From IMG/VR virus record IMGVR_UViG_3300031730_000002, positions 21,866 to 85,865 of that record: a stretch of DNA of 64,000 nucleotides. The stretch is one strand, 5' to 3'. The number at the start of each line of letters is the position of its first letter. Within the stretch, counting starts at the first letter, position 1. The notes below the pieces were generated by a model. That model had not been told where the DNA came from. It searched no databases and worked only from the letters and a program-made list of their open reading frames with translations. A program made the translations under genes and the position numbers. The stretch is from a virus. This document shows positions 34,561 to 41,232 of this stretch, one piece after another.

Positions 34561-34636
34561 GCGCGTGATCCTTTCTAAGAGGGGATGATTCTGTCGTAAA
34601 GTGAGGGCCGGATCAAGCCCTCGTAAACGTGAATTT

Positions 34637-34861
34637 TTAGCGGAAGCGTGGGTAGTCTTCGTTGTGGGTTGGGTCGTCTTCCTCAGCCTCGACGCAGGCG
34701 TTGTACAGCACCTTGCTGCACGGCTGGTTGTCGAACTCGTGGTACATCCAGATCACGTACTTCGGATCGATCTCGGCGATCTCACTCGGCGTCTTGCCGT
34801 TGTGCTTGCCGAAGTCGAGTGGTGTATGGTCAAGCTCTTCATCGCGTGTCTTGAACTTCAC
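34637..34861 (-). CDS. Stand-alone DUF3820-like protein
   Basis: This 74-residue protein starts at a GTG with AGGAG close upstream. Its core L-D-F-G-K-H-N-G-K-T-P-S-E-I with a later Y-V-I-W-M-Y matches the C-terminal module of the exonuclease at 27177. The tail is acidic. It is divergent from the H-NS-like gene. The next bases (34561-34636) hold only a 6-bp hairpin and no gene. Confidence 0.65.
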   Translation of the reverse strand: MKFKTRDEELDHTPLDFGKHNGKTPSEIAEIDPKYVIWMYHEFDNQPCSKVLYNACVEAEEDDPTHNEDYPRFR

Positions 34862-34873
34862 TGTCTTCTCCTG

Positions 34874-34902
34874 TTGACAAACTTACTAACTCTGTCTACT
34901 AT
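34874..34902 (+). promoter_or_regulatory. Sigma70-type promoter for the H-NS-like gene
   Basis: TTGACA (34874-34879) and TACTAT (34897-34902) are separated by 17 bases. It is the only good plus-strand promoter found right of 14.6 kb. A GTCTTCTC octamer (34863-34870) lies just upstream of the -35 box. Confidence 0.87.
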
Positions 34903-34914
34903 TCGCATGCGCTG

Positions 34915-34930
34915 TGAGTAGCGCTACTCA
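34915..34930 (+). promoter_or_regulatory. 16-bp perfect palindrome, operator candidate
   Basis: TGAGTAGCGCTACTCA is a perfect palindrome. It lies 12 bases after the -10 box, so it overlaps or just follows the expected transcription start of the H-NS-like gene. This is a typical position for a repressor site. Which protein binds it cannot be told; the H-NS-like protein, the LuxR-type protein or a host repressor are possible. Confidence 0.65.
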
Positions 34931-34958
34931 ACCCACTTACTGAACAAGGAACAATGTC

Positions 34959-35282
34959 ATGTCCATTCTCGACGAAATCGCAACCCTGAAGAAGCAGCTC
35001 GATGAAAAGATGGCTGCGGCCGAAGTCGAACTCCGTGCGCAGAAGTCCGGCGTCATCGCCGAGATCCTGGCGCACATGAAAGAGAACGGCGTCTCGCTCA
35101 AGGATCTGAACGCTGCGGCTCTCGTCGCCGCCAGCAAGTACAGCTCGGGCACGAAGACCTGGTCGGGCAAAGGCAAGCAGCCGGCTTGGCTGGTCGCGGG
35201 CATCGCTGCCGGCGCCACGCTCGACTCGTTCCTGACGCACAAGGTGGCCAACGCCGCCGCTGCCGAACCGGCCTCAGCGTAA
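34959..35282 (+). CDS. H-NS-like nucleoid protein
   Basis: This 107-residue protein has an N-terminal coiled coil (residues 1-45) for oligomerisation, then T-W-S-G-K-G-K-Q-P-A-W-L (67-78), the AT-hook-like DNA-binding loop of H-NS proteins. A hydrophobic extension of about 29 residues follows the motif. It is the only plus-strand gene in the right 49 kb and has its own promoter, palindrome and terminator. Phage H-NS homologues can silence genes or counter host H-NS. It could act early or in lysogeny. Confidence 0.88.
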   Translation: MSILDEIATLKKQLDEKMAAAEVELRAQKSGVIAEILAHMKENGVSLKDLNAAALVAASKYSSGTKTWSGKGKQPAWLVAGIAAGATLDSFLTHKVANAAAAEPASA

Positions 35283-35283
35283 G

Positions 35284-35541
35284 CTACGCCGCTCGCTGCA
35301 AGGCCGCCTCCGGGCGGCCTTTTTCGTGTCTGAAACGATCCCACATCAGCAGGTGCCGGAACTGGCTGCGGTCGTTGATGCCCATGCGCTTGCGAATCCG
35401 CAGCATGTGGGCCTCCGCAGTCTTCACTGCCATGCCCAGCTCTCGGGCCGCGGCCTTGCTGCCGCCCCACAGGATCACCGTGTCCATCAGCTGCTCTTCG
35501 CGTGGGGTCAAGCCCCAAGGGTTACTCTTCTTCTTGGTCAT
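35284..35541 (-). CDS. LuxR/GerE-type HTH regulator
   Basis: This 85-residue protein is almost entirely one GerE-type HTH: L-T-P-R-E-E-Q-L, then A-A-R-E-L-G-M-A-V-K-T-A-E-A-H and R-K-R-M-G-I-N-D-R. It has no receiver or ligand domain. It overlaps the Topo VI-like stop by 20 bases and ends two bases from the convergent H-NS-like gene. It may be a transcription regulator of the phage; a sigma region 4-like role is an alternative. Confidence 0.8.
   Translation of the reverse strand: MTKKKSNPWGLTPREEQLMDTVILWGGSKAAARELGMAVKTAEAHMLRIRKRMGINDRSQFRHLLMWDRFRHEKGRPEAALQRAA
35301..35324 (+). terminator. Intrinsic terminator of the H-NS-like gene
   Basis: AGGCCGCC and GGCGGCCT pair around a TCCG loop and are followed by four more T residues. 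It lies 18 bases after the H-NS-like stop and inside the 3' end of the opposing LuxR-type gene. Confidence 0.9.
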
Positions 35542-36430
35542 TCATCCACTCCGCGGCGTCAGCGATCTTCGCCTTGCCTTCTTCGATTTCCTGCTCGCGG
35601 GCTTCCCAAGCGTCTCGATCGATCAGCTCTTCAAGATGCTCGACAATCATGCCGTCCATCTCGACAGGTGACAGAGCATCAAGCTCCCACGACTCGTCGC
35701 CGTGGACCTGCTCGTACTCCTTGAAGCGTGAGTCGGTCTGTTTGGCTGGGTTGGGTGGCAAGTCGCGCTCGTCGACCTGCTCGCGGTTAAGCGCGATGCG
35801 ACGAAAATCGATGCTCAGGTTCGGCGTGTCGTGGTTGGCGAAGAGGTTGAAGCGCTGCTCCAGGTCTCGGCTCATGTCGATGCCACTGGGGTCATGGTCA
35901 CCGAGGTGCAGGATCACCAGCTCTTGCTTCGCCTTCGACGCCTTGTAGAAGTAGCTCTGCACGATCTCACGCAAGATCGTGACGCTGGGGTAACCACGCG
36001 CCGCGAGGTAGGGCACGTCCCACTTCGTGCAGGTACGGTCGATCACGCCGGCGAGAGCTTCCTTCTCCACCACGACCAGCACGCGCATCTTCTGCGTGGC
36101 CCACATGTCCATGTGAAACTGATCGGCGCAAGCCTCGACGATGCTCGATGCTGAAGACCACGATGCCTGCTGCACCAGATCTCGGGTGCGGTCTTCGATC
36201 GCCTCCCAGTCCAGCAGACCGGCCAGCCGGGCGTTGTTGCCCAGCATCGTGATGCGCTTGTAGCTCTCGACCGTATTGGGTATCCAGTCCTTCGCGACCA
36301 ACTGGTAGTAGAGCTGGCGCATCGTCAGCCGATAGCCTTGCTTCTGGTAGGTGTCGATAATCGCCGTCATGCGCGAGATCATTGCTAGCGACTCGGGCTT
36401 GAATTTCGTGTGTTCGTAGGCTTGCTTCAA
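35522..36430 (-). CDS. Topoisomerase VI subunit A / Spo11-like protein
   Basis: This 302-residue protein has an N-terminal HTH-like region with R-L-T-M-R-Q-L-Y-Y-Q-L (residues 34-44) and a Toprim domain with V-V-E-K-E-A (E122) and H-L-G-D-H-D-P-S-G (D178, D180). These match Topo VI-A/Spo11 relatives in phages. No B subunit (GHKL ATPase) is seen in the window. The start is a TTG with AAAGGA upstream, in overlap with the HNH gene stop. It may nick or cut DNA, but the activity of such lone A subunits is unclear. Confidence 0.75.
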   Translation of the reverse strand: MKQAYEHTKFKPESLAMISRMTAIIDTYQKQGYRLTMRQLYYQLVAKDWIPNTVESYKRITMLGNNARLAGLLDWEAIEDRTRDLVQQASWSSASSIVEACADQFHMDMWATQKMRVLVVVEKEALAGVIDRTCTKWDVPYLAARGYPSVTILREIVQSYFYKASKAKQELVILHLGDHDPSGIDMSRDLEQRFNLFANHDTPNLSIDFRRIALNREQVDERDLPPNPAKQTDSRFKEYEQVHGDESWELDALSPVEMDGMIVEHLEELIDRDAWEAREQEIEEGKAKIADAAEWMNDQEEE

Positions 36431-36810
36431 GTGGAGATCCTTTCAAAGAGTTCAGCCTGTGTCTCAGGCATGTCGGGCCACCAGCGGTTGCCCTTCAGTA
36501 CGTTCGCCTCAAGTGGGCTGAGTGTGAGATTGGCGGGACAGTGCAGGCCGCAGACCAGTGGGTGCCGCAGCGGCACGATGTGTTCCACCGACCAGCGCAC
36601 TCCCGTGGCAGCGGTGGCAATGCGCGCGAGCCGGTAGAACTGACCGAGATCAGGCTTGTCGACCCAGCGCGGAACAGCGCGTCTCTCATGGCGACGGCGA
36701 TGAGTTCCTGGTAGACGGGAACCAAAGACCTTCGGGCCTTTTCGTATAGCAAGCTGTCCGAAAAGTGGGCCTCTACAGTGCCCGTCACTGAGATCAAAGC
36801 TGGCCTGCAT
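36427..36810 (-). pseudogene. HNH endonuclease, apparently frameshifted
   Basis: The 3' part encodes an HNH domain: R-A-V-P-R-W-V-D-K, W-S-V-E-H-I-V-P-L, C-G-L-H-C-P-A-N-L and V-L-K-G-N-R-W-W-P. Upstream of about 36690 this frame has poor third-position GC, while the next frame (GTG at 36788, six bases after the upstream stop) encodes a plausible helical N-terminus (Y-E-K-A-R-R-S-L-V-P-V-Y-Q-E-L-I-A-V-A-M-R). Adding one base near 36665-36690 would join them. It could be a real inactivating indel, programmed recoding or a sequence error. Confidence 0.62.
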
Positions 36811-37063
36811 CTTCGTGGCGCACGCAACCGAAGGCTTCTCCAGTGCAGAGCACTGCGTAATACCCGCTGGCGTCCGTCATACCAAATCCGTTGGGCTCCA
36901 CCACGGCTTCGGCGAAGGTCTGCGTCGGCATCTTGCAGATGCGGACTTCAAAGCCGCGGCTCATTGGAATGTACGTATCCGGGTCTACCGGCTCGCACAA
37001 GTCATTGGCACGGAAGTCACCGCCGGCCGGCACCCAGTGTTTGCAGGTCTTGCAGGTCTTCAT
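36794..37063 (-). CDS. Cys-rich phage protein
   Basis: This 89-residue protein begins C-K-T-C-K-H-W and later has R-I-C-K-M and F-G-C-V-R-H-E, a Cys/His arrangement common in a short phage protein family of unknown function. It probably binds zinc. Confidence 0.68.
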   Translation of the reverse strand: MKTCKTCKHWVPAGGDFRANDLCEPVDPDTYIPMSRGFEVRICKMPTQTFAEAVVEPNGFGMTDASGYYAVLCTGEAFGCVRHEDAGQL

Positions 37064-37064
37064 G

Positions 37065-37349
37065 TCAGTGCACCTGCCCGTTGTTCGCAGCCCCAGTCAC
37101 GGTGTCTCTCGCCTGCTTGCGCATCGTCGCCACGAGATCTTCGTTGACTTGAGCGAACAGATGTTGCATCTGCTCTTCCGTGCCTCCGATGCGAGTGTCA
37201 ACGAACTGGCCGTCGTTGCCGATCGTCAGACCCATGAACATCCACTCGCCGGTGCTTGGGTCTTTGCCACACAGGAACGCTACCTGGTTGCCGTCTGCGT
37301 CACGCAGAACCTTGATGAAGTCTTTCACGCTTTGCTTTCTCTCGGCCAT
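37065..37349 (-). CDS. Unknown small protein
   Basis: This protein is about 94 residues long from the ATG at 37349. GTG codons at 37379 and 37328 are alternative starts, the latter with GAGAG upstream. It overlaps the preceding gene in another frame by up to 50 bases. The core V-A-F-L-C-G-K-D-P and W-M-F-M-G-L-T-I looks like beta strands. No family was recognised. Confidence 0.52.
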   Translation of the reverse strand: MAERKQSVKDFIKVLRDADGNQVAFLCGKDPSTGEWMFMGLTIGNDGQFVDTRIGGTEEQMQHLFAQVNEDLVATMRKQARDTVTGAANNGQVH

Positions 37350-37533
37350 CGGCCAGTTGAATGGTGCCAATGTAGACACCCTTGAGGGTCACGGCCACAA
37401 GTCGGCCGTTCTTGACCATGTCGTGCTGAGCCACGGCTGCACCGAAGACCGCACGGAACGACACACCCCAGTGGGGAATGTCGACCGTGCTGTCCTTGTA
37501 GGTGATGTTTGAGTTGACCGCGGGGTACAGCAT
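37300..37533 (-). CDS. Unknown small protein
   Basis: This 77-residue protein is strand-rich (R-L-V-A-V-T-L-K-G-V-Y-I-G-T-I). It starts two bases after the upstream stop. The C-terminus is basic and overlaps the next gene. No family was recognised. Confidence 0.52.
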   Translation of the reverse strand: MLYPAVNSNITYKDSTVDIPHWGVSFRAVFGAAVAQHDMVKNGRLVAVTLKGVYIGTIQLADGREKAKRERLHQGSA

Positions 37534-37535
37534 GG

Positions 37536-37721
37536 TCAGCGGCTACCAGCGACGTGCTGATAGGTCTCCAGTTGGCCTTGGGCGTTCTGACGAAGGTGAG
37601 GCTTGCCCTCAACCTTCGTCAAGCATTTGGATTGGTCCTGGTCGTTCTTGGGCGGGTCCGTCAAACGCTTGGGGCTTCCAAGGGGTGACAAGGGTTCGGT
37701 TATCTCGTGTACCGGGCGCAT
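37536..37721 (-). CDS. Small Pro/Lys/Gln-rich protein
   Basis: This 61-residue hydrophilic protein has AAGGAG six bases before its ATG, the strongest ribosome binding site in this stretch. It overlaps the preceding gene out of phase by 113 bases, which is unusual for this genome. No family was recognised. Confidence 0.5.
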   Translation of the reverse strand: MRPVHEITEPLSPLGSPKRLTDPPKNDQDQSKCLTKVEGKPHLRQNAQGQLETYQHVAGSR

Positions 37722-37893
37722 AGCGGCTCCTTGCTGACCTGACGTTGATATGCGAGCCGTAGTTTCCCATGGCGAGGGGGGTGTTGGGAATCAGGTCGAT
37801 CGTGACGACGTAGCCGAGATACTCCAACTCCGTCACGATCAGCGTGAGGGTGCTCATCAGCTCTTCGACCCGCCAATTGGTTTGCTTCCACAT
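37609..37893 (-). CDS. Unknown small protein
   Basis: This 94-residue protein starts two bases after the upstream stop. A helical first half (E-E-L-M-S-T-L-T-L-I-V-T-E-L) is followed by L-A-M-G-N-Y-G and a flexible tail, whose DNA is shared with the next gene in another frame. No family was recognised. Confidence 0.5.
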   Translation of the reverse strand: MWKQTNWRVEELMSTLTLIVTELEYLGYVVTIDLIPNTPLAMGNYGSHINVRSARSRYAPGTRDNRTLVTPWKPQAFDGPAQERPGPIQMLDEG

Positions 37894-37895
37894 GG

Positions 37896-38423
37896 TCAGT
37901 CGCTTGAGCTGGAGCTGCTGTCCGAACTGCTGCTGTCGGAGCTGCTGTCGGAGCTGCAGCTCGACGGCGGCTCGTAGCGCTCGATCGGCGTGCTGTCGAT
38001 GCGGATGTCCTTGCAGACGCTGGCCTTGGCCACATCGACCGGATTCGGTGCTTCCCACCCGCCGCTCGCGCCGCCACCATCGAACTCGCCGCCCTTGCCG
38101 GACTCGAACACAGCCGGCGCCGTGTCAAGCGGCGGCCATGCTGAGGGACGGTCAAGGCTGCGCTCGATCGGGTGACCGTAGAAGTAGACCACCTCTCCGC
38201 CCTTTGGCAGCACAAGAATCTCATCGTCCCTTATGGGCTTACGAGAAACTCCCTCGGCCTTGAAGCGAACGTTGGGCGGCCCCGGCGGTGCCGGAGGCTT
38301 GGGGTAGGTGGGTCTCGGGTTGTGCCCGTAGATCTGCGGCATCGGAGGGATGCGCCTTGGCTCAGGCAGTGCAACATTGCCGCCACCGCCGAACAGTCTC
38401 TTCAACCAGTTGAAGTTGAACAT
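37896..38423 (-). CDS. Pro-rich protein with poly-Ser/Asp tail
   Basis: This 175-residue protein has three parts: a short amphipathic N-terminus (F-N-F-N-W-L-K-R-L-F), a Pro-rich middle with I-L-V-L-P-K-G-G-E-V-V-Y-F-Y-G, and a C-terminal ~25 residues almost wholly Ser and Asp, with several S-S-D repeats. The start has the leader CTTGAAAGGA. It is probably largely disordered. Function unknown. Confidence 0.55.
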   Translation of the reverse strand: MFNFNWLKRLFGGGGNVALPEPRRIPPMPQIYGHNPRPTYPKPPAPPGPPNVRFKAEGVSRKPIRDDEILVLPKGGEVVYFYGHPIERSLDRPSAWPPLDTAPAVFESGKGGEFDGGGASGGWEAPNPVDVAKASVCKDIRIDSTPIERYEPPSSCSSDSSSDSSSSDSSSSSSD

Positions 38424-38450
38424 GGTCTTCCTTTCAAGTAGAGTAGGCCC

Positions 38451-38518
38451 GCCGACTCAGCAGGCCCCTGTTTCATGTGAGAGTGTCGGGAGCCCTAAGC
38501 CCCAAGCCCTGAGTCGGC
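38451..38518 (-). repeat. 10-bp inverted repeat with 48-base spacer
   Basis: GCCGACTCAG (38451-38460) and CTGAGTCGGC (38509-38518) are exact inverted copies. They span the gap between two genes and the 3' end of the upstream one. In the minus-strand RNA they could form a long-range stem enclosing several GGGC/GCCC pairs. It has no T-run, so it is not a simple terminator. Confidence 0.5.
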
Positions 38519-38677
38519 ACCCTCTAAACGCACCAGCTCCAGCAGCACTTTCTGTAGCGCCTGTTCCAGCGCGTCATACGCAAGTCGTCTGATGAGCTTG
38601 GTGTCCGTGACTGCACCCGGCTGCTGTACCAACTTCAGGTGAACAATCACAGAGTGGTCATCTGTGCATCTGCACAT
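38495..38677 (-). CDS. Small helical protein
   Basis: This 60-residue protein starts in a TAATG overlap with the MazG-like gene. The central helix (R-L-A-Y-D-A-L-E-Q-A-L-Q-K-V-L) is amphipathic. No family was recognised. Confidence 0.52.
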   Translation of the reverse strand: MCRCTDDHSVIVHLKLVQQPGAVTDTKLIRRLAYDALEQALQKVLLELVRLEGADSGLGA

Positions 38678-39300
38678 TACCCACCCTCGACGCTGTTGCC
38701 AACGATCTTCACGCTGCAGCCAACGCGGTCGCTCACCTCGTTGAACTTGTCGCGCACCGCGGCGCCAAGATCGACGCCGGTAGGGTGAGCCTTGTCAAAG
38801 CAGCCTGGAAGTCTTCGAGCGTCAAGGCAACGTCGCGCCAAGATGTCGAGGTAGCACTGCACGTCGGCCAGCTCCTTGCGCGCCTCGATCTCGTACTCAT
38901 CGAAGCTCAAGTCGCCCCGCTCGTACTTCTTGCGGATGTTCGCGAACTCGCCCAGCTCACCGACCAGCGCTTGCAGCCACTGAGCAGGAGACCAGTCGCT
39001 GCCGTCCGGCTCGCTGTGCGCGATGACGCCGTGCTTGTTCTTGAACTGCGGCAAGCGTGCGATGTTCGCCTTGCGCAAGGTGTCGAAGCTCAGCCCCTGC
39101 TCGGGCTCCTTCATCTCGTGCGCGCCGATGTTGCGCCCTGTGGCCGGCTCCAGCGCAATGCTCGGCTTGTACCCCAGCAACACGTGCGCCATGCCGCTCT
39201 CCAGATTCCGCAGCACGTTAAAGACTAGTGCCCAGCGTTGCTCCAGCGAGCAGTCGCGCGGATCGAACGTGCCCTGCGTGGGGTCGACGCCGCGGGTCAT
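38677..39300 (-). CDS. Second MazG-like protein
   Basis: This 207-residue protein uses the ATG at 39300 (ATGA overlap); a longer frame upstream reads through neighbouring genes. The C-terminal half has the MazG pattern V-G-E-L-G-E-F-A (E115, E118) and K-E-L-A-D-V (E143, D146). The N-terminal 70 residues, with E-P-A-T-G-R-N-I-G and H-V-L-L-G-Y-K-P, are a separate extension. Likely a nucleotide pyrophosphohydrolase or relative. Confidence 0.75.
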   Translation of the reverse strand: MTRGVDPTQGTFDPRDCSLEQRWALVFNVLRNLESGMAHVLLGYKPSIALEPATGRNIGAHEMKEPEQGLSFDTLRKANIARLPQFKNKHGVIAHSEPDGSDWSPAQWLQALVGELGEFANIRKKYERGDLSFDEYEIEARKELADVQCYLDILARRCLDARRLPGCFDKAHPTGVDLGAAVRDKFNEVSDRVGCSVKIVGNSVEGG

Positions 39301-39692
39301 ACCGGCAACTCCACAGTCGAGCCGTGGTACTGGTAGGCACGCATGCGCATCGCAGCTTCGAGCCTGGTGTCGCTCAACGCTATCACCAGATCGACGGTCG
39401 AGCCAACCGTTGCCATCCAGCCAGAGCCTTCCGGGAACGTGCTGATCTTCTCCCGATCGATGATCGGCCCTGCGTGCCGGTCTTCCGAGCTGTAGCGCCG
39501 GATGTTCACGCCCCACTGCTCGGTGGCCACGTCCCAGCCAACAGCAGTGAGGTACTCGCTACCGGGGATCGAGAGCGGGAACAAGATCCCCGCCGCGGTG
39601 CGCGGCTGGCCAGTGCCCAGCTTGTAGCCTTCGGCCAGCGCGACCGCAAGGTCAAGGCGTGCGCCGCGTAATTCCGTGGTCTTGTACAGCAT
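39297..39692 (-). CDS. NinX / DUF2591-like protein
   Basis: This 131-residue protein starts with T-T-E-L-R-G-A-R-L-D-L-A-V-A and later has G-P-I-I-D-R-E-K-I and A-A-M-R-M-R-A-Y, the spacing of the DUF2591 (NinX-like) phage family. The ATG at 39692 follows AAGGA and the leader ACTTCAAGGA. Function unknown in the family. Confidence 0.7.
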   Translation of the reverse strand: MLYKTTELRGARLDLAVALAEGYKLGTGQPRTAAGILFPLSIPGSEYLTAVGWDVATEQWGVNIRRYSSEDRHAGPIIDREKISTFPEGSGWMATVGSTVDLVIALSDTRLEAAMRMRAYQYHGSTVELPV

Positions 39693-39993
39693 TGGTGAAT
39701 CCTTGAAGTTGTGCGATGGTGAGTTCGTAGGCGAAGGTCTCCAGCATGCCGGTGTCCTTGTTCCAGGCTGAACCGAAGACCGTGGCGATTGCGTTGCAGG
39801 CGCAGCTGAGGTTGAAGCTCTTCGTGTACTTGGGCAGGCCGAGTGCGTCGAGCAGTGCCTGCGGGAAGTTGACGCCATGCAGCGCAGGCGGCTGCTGCGC
39901 CGCTGCCATGTAGGCTTCGCTGATCTGCTGTGGGCTGTCTACCGGCTCCGGCTTGACCGCTTGGTCCTTGAACCAACGTCCAAAGTCCTTCAT
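39652..39993 (-). CDS. Unknown phage protein
   Basis: This 113-residue protein overlaps the NinX-like gene start by 41 bases. It contains S-C-A-C-N-A-I-A-T-V-F and a C-terminal helix. No family was recognised. Confidence 0.52.
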   Translation of the reverse strand: MKDFGRWFKDQAVKPEPVDSPQQISEAYMAAAQQPPALHGVNFPQALLDALGLPKYTKSFNLSCACNAIATVFGSAWNKDTGMLETFAYELTIAQLQGFTNAVQDHGITRRTP

Positions 39994-39996
39994 GGC

Positions 39997-40173
39997 TCAG
40001 ACCCGCTTGAGCTGCGACGGCCGAGCCTTGATGACGCCGAGCATGCCGCAGTCGATGAAGCACCAGGTGCCGTTGGCCATCTCTTCGGTCTTGGTGACCT
40101 TGCCCTTGGCGGTCTCGCCGTTGCGACGGGTGAACTTGACGGCGGTGCCCTTGGCGAATTTCATGGAAGTCAT
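39997..40173 (-). CDS. Small SH3/KOW-like barrel protein
   Basis: This 58-residue protein runs from the ATG at 40173 (a second ATG at 40164). The pattern G-T-A-V-K-F-T, G-K-V-T-K-T, W-C-F-I-D and I-K-A-R-P-S-Q-L resembles small SH3- or KOW-like barrels, which bind nucleic acid or protein. Function unknown. Confidence 0.55.
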   Translation of the reverse strand: MTSMKFAKGTAVKFTRRNGETAKGKVTKTEEMANGTWCFIDCGMLGVIKARPSQLKRV

Positions 40174-40204
40174 TTGTGTGTCTCGTGAAGTTGAAGAAGT
40201 TGTC

Positions 40205-40234
40205 AGTCTAACGGAGTGTGTGGTCTGCTGTCTA
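40205..40234 (-). promoter_or_regulatory. Weak promoter candidate
   Basis: On the minus strand, TAGACA (40234-40229) and TAGACT (40210-40205) are 18 bases apart. The -35 box overlaps the stop of the J-domain gene, the same arrangement as at 29.3 kb. The matches are weaker than at the other promoters. Confidence 0.35.
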
Positions 40235-40834
40235 GCCGGCTGTGAAGTTCCCTCCATGCCAGAAGACTGTGCCGGAAGGCTCCGGCGGATTCGTGTTCTC
40301 GGCATCATGTGCACGCAGCATCTCGAACGCCAGCTCATAGGCCGCAGAGATCCGCGCACCTTCAGCACGAACTCGCGGCAGTGGTTCCAGGCGCTGCTCG
40401 ATAACGCGGTGCGCAAGGTTGGGCTTGCCGTCCTTGACCTGCACCTTCGCCTTCAGCGCCAGGAACTTCTTCTCGATCTCGTCAACCTTCTCCATGTTGC
40501 GTCGATGCTGTGCGTACTTGCCCTGCAGCATCACCGTGGCGTTGGTCACCACGTCACCTGCCGGTGTGTCGAGCACCGCGGCCATCGCCTCCATCACGAA
40601 GCCTGCAGCCTCCTGCTCGACTGGCGACTTCTCCTGCGCGCTGCCGGTCTCGTCATACTCCTTGCGTCGCTCAGGCACTGACAGCACGGCGTAGGCGTCG
40701 TTGACCTGCTGCATCTTCTCGGCGCTCCCGCCTTCACGGTCGGGGTGCGCCTTTGAAGACGCCTTGCGGTACGCCTTCTTGATGGTGTCTTCGTCGGCGT
40801 CTTTGGGGACACCGAGGGTTTCGTAGAGGTTCAC
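40232..40834 (-). CDS. J-domain (DnaJ-like) protein
   Basis: This 200-residue protein starts at the GTG of a GTGA overlap. Residues 1-65 are a J domain (Y-E-T-L-G-V, then H-P-D at 30-32, and a helix with V-N-D-A-Y-A-V-L). The rest is a helical C-terminal region without the DnaJ zinc finger. J domains stimulate host DnaK; phage versions may assist replication complexes or morphogenesis. Confidence 0.87.
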   Translation of the reverse strand: MNLYETLGVPKDADEDTIKKAYRKASSKAHPDREGGSAEKMQQVNDAYAVLSVPERRKEYDETGSAQEKSPVEQEAAGFVMEAMAAVLDTPAGDVVTNATVMLQGKYAQHRRNMEKVDEIEKKFLALKAKVQVKDGKPNLAHRVIEQRLEPLPRVRAEGARISAAYELAFEMLRAHDAENTNPPEPSGTVFWHGGNFTAG

Positions 40835-41232
40835 CGTTTGATCTCCACCACCGGGCACATCTTCTCCTTCCACCCTCGGTAGGCCTCGCGCAGAAGACTC
40901 CCGCTCGTTGTTGAGGCTGTGCGCTCGCTCAGCATGTGCAGGCCCCCGACAAGCAGGCCAAAGGCCAGCAGGATCAGCGCGACTCCAGGCACCACGAAGA
41001 AGCCTGACTCGAACTCACCGAGGCCGATCCAGAAAAGAAGACCGAAGGCCGGCAGCACGACTGCACCACCGATGACGATAAAGCCTAAAAAGACCACCCC
41101 GATGAACTTGAGCGGGGCCACCAGCACGGAGCGCCAGAAGATCTCGCACAAGGTTTGCGTGCGTTGGTAGGGACTGAGCCCGCCGAACTCGGCCCACTTG
41201 ATGAGGGCGCTTTGTCTGTTGATTGTGATCAC
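40831..41232 (-). CDS. Membrane protein, 2-3 helices
   Basis: This 133-residue protein has hydrophobic segments at about residues 40-70 (F-I-G-V-V-F-L-G-F-I-V-I-G-G) and 78-100 (V-P-G-V-A-L-I-L-L-A-F-G-L-L). GTGA overlaps join it to the J-domain gene and the zinc-ribbon gene. Function unknown. Confidence 0.65.
   Translation of the reverse strand: MITINRQSALIKWAEFGGLSPYQRTQTLCEIFWRSVLVAPLKFIGVVFLGFIVIGGAVVLPAFGLLFWIGLGEFESGFFVVPGVALILLAFGLLVGGLHMLSERTASTTSGSLLREAYRGWKEKMCPVVEIKR

Noticed and set aside
34561-34636. Terminator or promoter in the gap
   Set aside because: Only a 6-bp hairpin (GAGGGC/GCCCTC) without a T-run and no convincing -35/-10 pair.
36600-36790. Programmed -1 frameshift site in the HNH gene
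   Set aside because: No X-XXY-YYZ heptamer in the correct phase was found, so a plain indel or sequence error is more likely.
38677-39516. Longer MazG-like protein starting at 39516
   Set aside because: The extra residues overlap the NinX-like gene out of phase; the ATG at 39300 is in an ATGA overlap.
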